Shown here piece by piece: positions 7,872 through 12,322 of a stretch of DNA of 12,322 bases; the first letter of the stretch is position 1; every line of letters starts with the position of its first letter. The translations under genes and the position numbers were made by a program. Source of the DNA: CAVZKK01 sp964573475 (lineage in GTDB: Archaea > Thermoproteota > Bathyarchaeia > Bathyarchaeales > Bathycorpusculaceae); the NCBI GenBank assembly GCA_964573475.1, contig CAZNJT010000048.1:1-12322 (forward strand), given 5' to 3'. Below the pieces are notes generated by a model, which saw only the letters and a list, made by a program, of their open reading frames with translations, was not told the origin of the DNA and searched no databases.

Positions 7872-7881
7872 CCATATATAC
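7872..7881 (-). promoter_or_regulatory. TATA box for the TIGR04076-like gene
   Basis: The minus strand reads GTATATATGG, a strong archaeal box A. Initiation 25 bases downstream would fall at the ATG at 7852, giving a leaderless or nearly leaderless transcript. This argues against the longer reading frame starting at 7891. Confidence 0.5.
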
Positions 7882-7928
7882 TTATTAACATGAATTATGA
7901 ATTTTATGGAAACGCTAATATGGCAAAC

Positions 7929-7938
7929 GCTTAAAAGT
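7929..7938 (+). promoter_or_regulatory. TATA-like box for the thiolase-like/HMG-CoA synthase operon
   Basis: GCTTAAAAGT is a moderate match to box A. Initiation about 25 bases on, near 7960, would give a leader of some 25 bases that contains AAAGGTG at 7971-7977, seven bases before the ATG at 7985. I see no other promoter before the next gene, so this should drive both genes. Confidence 0.4.
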
Positions 7939-7970
7939 CGTTGCGAAAGGGATATTTGCTAATTGACGAA

Positions 7971-7977
7971 AAAGGTG
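7971..7977 (+). promoter_or_regulatory. Ribosome binding site of the thiolase-like gene
   Basis: AAAGGTG ends seven bases before the ATG at 7985. It favours that start over the out-of-frame ATG at 7980. Confidence 0.5.
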
Positions 7978-7984
7978 TAATGTA

Positions 7985-9181
7985 ATGCGAAATCGTCCAG
8001 CCATAATCGCGGTTGGAAGGACAAAATTCGGGGAACATTACGAGAAAGAACCGGAAAAACTAATCGAAGAATCTTGGCTCAAAGCTTCAAAAGACGCAAA
8101 CGTAGAACGCAAAGACCTAGAAGCATGCTACCTTTCAGACTACTTTCTCCCAATTACAAACAAACTTGGACTTGAAGAAGGATTCCTCTCAGAACTCACA
8201 GAACTCCACGTTCCAATGGAGGTAACACGCTCCTTCAGCTCAGCCCTATCAAATGCTTGCAACGCCATCCAAGCCGGAAAATATAACATGGTCCTAGTCG
8301 GCGGAATAGAAAAAATGACAGACCGATGGGACAAAATCCGTGACGACCTAATGCTCTTAGAAGACCCATGGAGCTATTATGCGGGATGCACGCCAGAGGC
8401 AAACCATGAACTCATGCTTCGAGCGTACATTAAAAAGTATGGCATCAAAGACGATGACATGGAAAAACTAAACATTGCTCTAGCACAAGTTTCAGTTAAA
8501 AACCACTTGCACGCAACAAGAAATGAGTATGCACAATTTCAGAGAAAAATAACAGTTGAGCAAGTTTTAAACGCTCGAAAAGAAGCTCGGAAACTTTTGG
8601 GGCTTTACGATTATGCACCAATTTCCGATGGTGCAACAACTCTTATCCTCACCAGCGAAGATTTTGCCAAAAAGTTTGCAGATAAGCCAGTTTACATTCT
8701 TGGCTCTTCCTCTGCAACTGATTATCTGACCTTTCCAGCAAGAGAGGATATGGTACACTTTCTTGTAGCCAAAATAGCAATAAAAAATGCCCTAAAAATG
8801 GCTGGAATAAGTCTATGGGATATGCAAATTGTTGAGCTTTACGATCAGTCTACAGTTATGGAAATGATTTCGCTTGAAGATTTGGGGTTTTGCGAACCTG
8901 GAAAAGCATGGAGAAACATATACGAAAGTTGCAAAGATTATAAGGGATATTATGAAATTAACGGGAAGAAACTTTTCGTAAACATGAATGGTGGGTTAAA
9001 AGCGGATGGGAACCCCCTAGGCGCTACTGGTGGCGCCCAAATTTTTGAAGTTTTTAAACAGTTAAGGGGCGAGGCTGGTGAACGACAAGTTAAAAGTGAT
9101 AAAGAGCTAAAGTATGGATGTGTACTTGAGCTTGAGGGATTTGGAACTAAAGGCTACGTTCACATTTTAGGGAGAGGTTAG
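7985..9181 (+). CDS. Thiolase-fold protein lacking the catalytic residues (pseudo-thiolase)
   Basis: This is a full-length (398 residues) member of the SCP2-type/archaeal thiolase family, cytosolic, placed two bases before the DUF35-HMG-CoA synthase gene. Fold motifs are clear: AIIAVGRTKFGEH (6-18), MVLVGGIEKMTD (102-113), the PISDGA turn (212-217), LEDLGFCEPGKA (297-308) and LGATGGAQ (345-352). The catalytic positions are not kept. No Cys occurs where the nucleophile should be (segment MEVTRSFSSALS, 78-89; Thr81 or Ser85 aligns, and the helix is about four residues short). The HDCF motif reads YDQS (286-289). GHP reads GNP, so the catalytic His is Asn343. The C-terminal HNxG motif reads ELEGFG (382-387). 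The nearest cysteine to the nucleophile site, C92, would need a large helix deletion to fit. The frame is intact with no frameshift, so it is probably a selected, non-thiolytic subunit or scaffold. Automatic annotation would call it acetyl-CoA acetyltransferase, which I doubt. Confidence 0.85.
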   Translation: MRNRPAIIAVGRTKFGEHYEKEPEKLIEESWLKASKDANVERKDLEACYLSDYFLPITNKLGLEEGFLSELTELHVPMEVTRSFSSALSNACNAIQAGKYNMVLVGGIEKMTDRWDKIRDDLMLLEDPWSYYAGCTPEANHELMLRAYIKKYGIKDDDMEKLNIALAQVSVKNHLHATRNEYAQFQRKITVEQVLNARKEARKLLGLYDYAPISDGATTLILTSEDFAKKFADKPVYILGSSSATDYLTFPAREDMVHFLVAKIAIKNALKMAGISLWDMQIVELYDQSTVMEMISLEDLGFCEPGKAWRNIYESCKDYKGYYEINGKKLFVNMNGGLKADGNPLGATGGAQIFEVFKQLRGEAGERQVKSDKELKYGCVLELEGFGTKGYVHILGRG

Positions 9182-9183
9182 AA

Positions 9184-10692
9184 ATGAGTAGCGAACCGAT
9201 AGAGAGAAGAGTCTCCTATCTTGGCGACAGATTAAAGGGAAGACGTTGCCAAATTTGTGGAAAAGAATATTTTGATATAAGGGATTATTGTGGAAACTGC
9301 GGAAGGAAAAGCTTCGGAAAAATGGTTGACATAGACCTATTCTATGATAAGGGCAAACTCGAAATATGCACTTTCATTAATGAACCAACAAACAAGTTCA
9401 CAAAGTTGGGCAACTACATTTATGGCGTAGTCTCTTTCCACAATGGCAAAATACGTGTTCCAGGAAGACTAACAGATCGCATAACAAAGGAAAACGAAGA
9501 AATTGACTTTTCGACTCTTGAAGAAAAGGAGGTTGTTCCAAGGTTTAGAAGACGCTATTCTGTAGGAAAGAGCGAAATCATTCCGACAATCTCTTTGGCT
9601 TTCACCTTTGCCGATGAGTATTACCCACATCAAGAATACGCTATTGCCAAACCGAAGAAAGAATACGAAGTCCCTGGAATAGTGGGCTATGGAGTTTACA
9701 CCTCAAAGTTTAGGATAAGAGAAGGAAACATGGAACGTTCAGTTCCGTTCATTGACGAAGATGCAATAACCGCTGCCGTTGAAGCTGGAAAACTCACACT
9801 AATCCATTCCGGAGTTGACAGTTCACTCGTTGGCAAGATTTATGTAGGTTCAGAATCCAACCCCTATGCTGTTAAACCAATAGCTTCGAAAGTTGCTCAA
9901 GTTCTAAAACTTGGCGAGGAAGATGAAGACGTACAAGGGGTTGACGCTATAGACACGGAATTTGCATGCAAAGCTGCCACAAGCATGTTTAAGGATGCAG
10001 CCTCCTTGGTTAATTATCCAAAATCAAACATTCAATACGCCATGGTAATAGGCACAGACAATTCTCAAGCAGCTCCAAGGGACTGCCCAGGCGGAGAACT
10101 AGACCTATTCGTTGGATTCGGCGGATGCGCCTACATTTTCGGAAAACACGACGTGATAGCCGAAATTGAAGGATGGTACTCATGCACTTCTGACACCCCT
10201 GACTTTTGGCGGAGGGACGGCGAAACATACCCAGCGCATGGTGGACGATTCACAGGGGACCCAGCATACTTTAAACATATTAGAAAGGCAGCTAAAAAGC
10301 TGATGGAACGACTTAGTCTACAGGTAGGAGACATCAATTATTTCATTGCCCACCAGCCAAATGTTCAGTTTCCAGTTAGAATTGCGAAGGAACTTGGATT
10401 TAGAGAAGAACAGTATTTGCCTTCGATTCAAGCAGCCAAATTTGGAAACACCTACTCGGGGTCTTCACCAGTAGGTTTGGCGGCTGTTTTAGACATAGCT
10501 AAGCCAGATGAACGCGTTTTAATTGTTAGTTATGGTTCGGGAGCAGGAAGCGACGCTTACTCGCTTATAACAACAAGCCAAATATTGGATAAGCGAAAAC
10601 GCCAAAAACTAACAGTTAAGTATCAGGCTGAAAATCCCTTTTTAGAATACGTGGATTACACAACTTATAGGCGGCTAAAACTTGGAATGTAA
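9184..10692 (+). CDS. DUF35 zinc-ribbon/OB-fold fused to HMG-CoA synthase
   Basis: A 502-residue fusion. Residues 19-45 form a zinc ribbon with C22, C25, C36 and C39; about 46-145 form the DUF35 OB-fold; about 163-470 form an archaeal-type HMG-CoA synthase, the enzyme that condenses acetyl-CoA with acetoacetyl-CoA in the mevalonate pathway. Synthase motifs are strong: IVGYGVYTSKFRI (166-178), VGSESNPYAVKP (221-232) with general base E224, DTEFACKAAT (257-266) with nucleophile C262, DTPDFWRRDG (337-346), GGRFTGDPAYF (353-363), IAHQPN (388-393) with H390, NTYSGSSP (422-429) and SYGSGAGSDAY (449-459). The helical segment that usually lies between the RI motif and SVP (here only 179-185) looks about 15-20 residues short. 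In most archaea DUF35 and the synthase are separate proteins of about 130 and 350 residues joined in a complex with thiolase. Here they are covalent. The ATG lies two bases after the thiolase-like stop, with GAGAGG just before it, so the two are cotranslated. Confidence 0.92.
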   Translation: MSSEPIERRVSYLGDRLKGRRCQICGKEYFDIRDYCGNCGRKSFGKMVDIDLFYDKGKLEICTFINEPTNKFTKLGNYIYGVVSFHNGKIRVPGRLTDRITKENEEIDFSTLEEKEVVPRFRRRYSVGKSEIIPTISLAFTFADEYYPHQEYAIAKPKKEYEVPGIVGYGVYTSKFRIREGNMERSVPFIDEDAITAAVEAGKLTLIHSGVDSSLVGKIYVGSESNPYAVKPIASKVAQVLKLGEEDEDVQGVDAIDTEFACKAATSMFKDAASLVNYPKSNIQYAMVIGTDNSQAAPRDCPGGELDLFVGFGGCAYIFGKHDVIAEIEGWYSCTSDTPDFWRRDGETYPAHGGRFTGDPAYFKHIRKAAKKLMERLSLQVGDINYFIAHQPNVQFPVRIAKELGFREEQYLPSIQAAKFGNTYSGSSPVGLAAVLDIAKPDERVLIVSYGSGAGSDAYSLITTSQILDKRKRQKLTVKYQAENPFLEYVDYTTYRRLKLGM

Positions 10693-10697
10693 CAAAT

Positions 10698-10707
10698 CTT
10701 TAATAAA
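10698..10707 (+). promoter_or_regulatory. TATA box for the Yip1-like gene
   Basis: CTTTAATAAA lies six bases after the synthase stop, with its centre about 22 bases before the ATG at 10725. This suggests a separate, leaderless transcript rather than a third operon member. The spacing is slightly short. Confidence 0.4.
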
Positions 10708-10724
10708 CCAGTAACAGAAACTCA

Positions 10725-11918
10725 ATGGGGGAACATGAACAATTGTCTATGTATGGAACGCTGAAAAATATATTCAAAGTCATATATGCACCGCGTGAAG
10801 CGTTCAAGGAGATAATTCAAAACCCAAAATATATCGGACCGATTTTAATAATGATTCTTTTCACAGTGGCAAACATGGGATATTTTTATACAATTGTATC
10901 TAAGACATACGTTGAACAGACTCTGCCGACTGCTGAACAACTAGACAGATGGACTGAGAACTCCACTTTGTGGACAGGGGCACTGGGCGTAGCTGTCAAG
11001 GATAATTTTGTCGATTATATAAACGGAACCTATTATGGAAATAGAAGCATAGAATTCTCAATCGTTAACGGTACGCAGATCTGGATGAAGCTAAATGATA
11101 CAGGATCCATAAACTGTTCAGGCCCAGATGGCTACAAGAATTTATACTTAAGAATAAAATGGACTAGCCCCGAGGTTAACCCTGAAAATGTAACCATTTA
11201 CCTATTTTCAGCAGCTTCTTCAGATTACTTTCGTTATAATTTAACAGACGAATTTTCCAGTTCAACTAGCAAAGTCTGGAATAACTTGACAATTCCGCTC
11301 GCAACTGAAAGCTGGCTGAACAACAGTGCTAATGCAAATTGGGGAAATATTAGAGGTTTAAAGTTAGAGTTCGCATGGCTTAATAATTCGAATATAACTT
11401 TACTAGTTGACGGTTTGTTTTTCGGAGGCATGTTTAAGTCCCAAGCGGAAAACGCTACGAGCTACATGCTTAATTTTTCAATAGTTTCCTTTATGCAGTT
11501 CACCATTAGATGGGTTTTTCTTGGCGGGCTACTTTACATAATGACAAAGGCTTTTAAAGCTAAAACTGTTTGGAGGCCTTTGCTAATCCTAGTAGGATTT
11601 GCCCTAATAACCATGTTTGTCCAAGCGGTAATAAACGTTGCCGCATTCTCAACCTTACCAAGGCTTGATTATCCACTTGAATTCTTAGGCGGTGTTAAAG
11701 GAGAAACCGAAAATGCCTATAACAAAATAATGGAGAAAACTTTGCTTGTTTCTCAAATTAGTGGATACATTCAAATAGCAATAGTTTTCTGGACCATCGC
11801 CTTGTGTGCAATTGCCACTCGTTTGTTGACCGAGTTTTCATGGAGCAAAAGCTTTCTGGTGGCTACGGTAGCTTATTTTGTTACAACACTAGCGCAAAGC
11901 TTCCTACTTGGATTTTAA
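10725..11918 (+). CDS. Yip1-like membrane protein with a large external insert
   Basis: This is a 397-residue membrane protein. The opening LKNIFKVIYAPREAFKEI, followed by a helix at about 38-58, matches the start of archaeal Yip1-domain proteins, and further helices lie at about 252-274, 284-307, 345-367 and 375-395. Between the first and second helices is an insert of about 190 residues that the compact Yip1 fold does not need. It carries about 14 N-x-S/T sequons (for example N79, N100, N106, N115, N124, N155, N172, N187, N223, N243), strongly suggesting an N-glycosylated external domain. Its late part (about 184-234), with WNNLTIPLA, W197, W206, GLKLEFAW and LLVDGLFFGG, resembles the last strands of galactose-binding/CBM-like beta sandwiches. 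The function is unknown. The neighbouring decayed ABC ATPase downstream may once have been a partner. An internal ATG at residue 9 is an alternative start. Confidence 0.65.
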   Translation: MGEHEQLSMYGTLKNIFKVIYAPREAFKEIIQNPKYIGPILIMILFTVANMGYFYTIVSKTYVEQTLPTAEQLDRWTENSTLWTGALGVAVKDNFVDYINGTYYGNRSIEFSIVNGTQIWMKLNDTGSINCSGPDGYKNLYLRIKWTSPEVNPENVTIYLFSAASSDYFRYNLTDEFSSSTSKVWNNLTIPLATESWLNNSANANWGNIRGLKLEFAWLNNSNITLLVDGLFFGGMFKSQAENATSYMLNFSIVSFMQFTIRWVFLGGLLYIMTKAFKAKTVWRPLLILVGFALITMFVQAVINVAAFSTLPRLDYPLEFLGGVKGETENAYNKIMEKTLLVSQISGYIQIAIVFWTIALCAIATRLLTEFSWSKSFLVATVAYFVTTLAQSFLLGF

Positions 11919-11935
11919 ATTTGAAGTAAAACAAA

Positions 11936-11944
11936 GTTTATAAG
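11936..11944 (+). promoter_or_regulatory. TATA-like box before the decayed ABC ATPase
   Basis: GTTTATAAG is a good archaeal box A match, 18 bases after the Yip1-like stop. Initiation would be expected near 11965, before the remnant coding sequence that begins around 11991. It may be a relic promoter. Confidence 0.35.
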
Positions 11945-11990
11945 AAAAGCAAATATGTAGAAAGCTGCTTCACCAGCGGGAATTCAAATT

Positions 11991-12322
11991 AGAACCATCC
12001 TTGAAGTCCGAGAAGTTAAAAAAGCTATCGAATGGATAAGGTTCTTGTTCCAGCCTTGTGTGGAGTAAGTTTTGATGTTAAAAAAGGTGAATCCCTAACT
12101 ATTTTTGGGCCTTCTGGCAGTGGAAAATCAACTTTACTGCATTTGATGGGAGGACTAGACCGTCCGGATGAGGGAGAAATTTTAATTGATGACTCCGACA
12201 TCCTTAAACTAAACTCTGTTGAGGCTTTACGTTACGAATAGACACTTAGCAAGATTTATATTGTTGAAGGACTTTTCTGCATTTAACTAGCCTTTACCAA
12301 AAACTATAGTGTCAAAGACATG
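11991..12322 (+). pseudogene. Decayed ABC transporter ATPase, MacB/LolD type
   Basis: Only the first third of an ABC ATPase can be read, in pieces. From 11991 one frame encodes RTILEVREVKK, the usual first strand of such proteins, with no start codon. At a run of six A residues (12018-12023) the reading must move to another frame to continue as SYRMDKVLVPALCGVSFDV. That second frame holds Walker A GPSGSGKS and then MGGLDRPDEGEI, but stops at TAG 12239-12241 before the Q-loop, with another stop at 12284. The piece from the ATG at 12032 to the TAG is 69 residues and could not act as an ATPase. Sequence after the stop still hints at the Q-loop region but in mixed frames. It is related to, but clearly not a copy of, the intact ATPase at the left end. 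Sequencing errors could explain the A-run shift but not easily every defect. Confidence 0.6.

Noticed and set aside
7985..9181. Apparent change of codon style from C-rich to T-rich third positions near 8560 in the thiolase-like gene, hinting at recombination
   Set aside because: I could not quantify it, the neighbouring synthase shows similar fluctuations, and the protein aligns to the family across the point without a break.
10010..10337. Two overlapping minus-strand frames inside the HMG-CoA synthase
   Set aside because: Both are antisense to highly conserved synthase motifs; no initiation signals.
12018..12023. Programmed -1 frameshift site in the ABC ATPase remnant
   Set aside because: The run does not form a canonical slippery heptamer in the needed frame, and the product would still stop before the Q-loop, so decay or error is simpler.

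Overview
The window (about 12.3 kb, moderately AT-rich) looks like a chromosomal stretch from an archaeon. I infer an uncultured member of the Thermoproteota/TACK group, with Bathyarchaeia the best guess, but no marker gene here proves it. The archaeal signs are: TATA-type promoter elements about 25-30 bases before likely transcription starts, several apparently leaderless genes, GGTG/GGAGG ribosome sites, frequent GTG and TTG starts, a DUF35-containing HMG-CoA synthase, and membrane proteins whose external loops are dense in N-glycosylation sequons. I see no rRNA, tRNA, CRISPR array, insertion sequence or phage gene.

Layout. At 2-100 the tail of an unidentified plus-strand gene runs into 102-3814, a minus-strand operon for a MacB/LolCDE-type ABC exporter: a 939-residue permease with two FtsX cores, followed by its ATPase. 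At 3910-5205 (minus) lies a metal-dependent amidohydrolase of the imidazolonepropionase/prolidase-like group. It is divergent from a nicotinate phosphoribosyltransferase (5423-6817, plus), with a short frameshifted reading frame in the gap. Two small minus-strand genes follow: a five-helix membrane protein resembling SpoIIM/DUF95 (6880-7422) and a TIGR04076-like small protein (7538-7852). Divergent from these is a two-gene plus-strand operon (7985-10692): a thiolase-fold protein and a DUF35-HMG-CoA synthase fusion. A Yip1-like membrane protein with a large glycosylation-rich external insert (10725-11918) and a decayed ABC ATPase (11991 to the window end) close the window.

How they fit together. 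In many archaea acetoacetyl-CoA thiolase, a DUF35 zinc-ribbon/OB-fold protein and HMG-CoA synthase form one complex that starts the mevalonate route to isoprenoid lipids. The 7985-10692 operon has all three parts, but in unusual form. DUF35 is fused to the front of the synthase. The synthase appears to have lost an N-terminal helical segment but keeps its Glu/Cys/His residues. The thiolase partner keeps its fold motifs but has lost essentially every catalytic residue of the SCP2-type thiolase family. This pseudo-thiolase plus fused synthase is the strongest candidate here for something undescribed: either a scaffold subunit of a modified HMG-CoA synthase complex, or a related acyl-condensing system with different chemistry. 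The remaining genes look like ordinary accessory and housekeeping functions (export, NAD salvage, peptide or amide hydrolysis).
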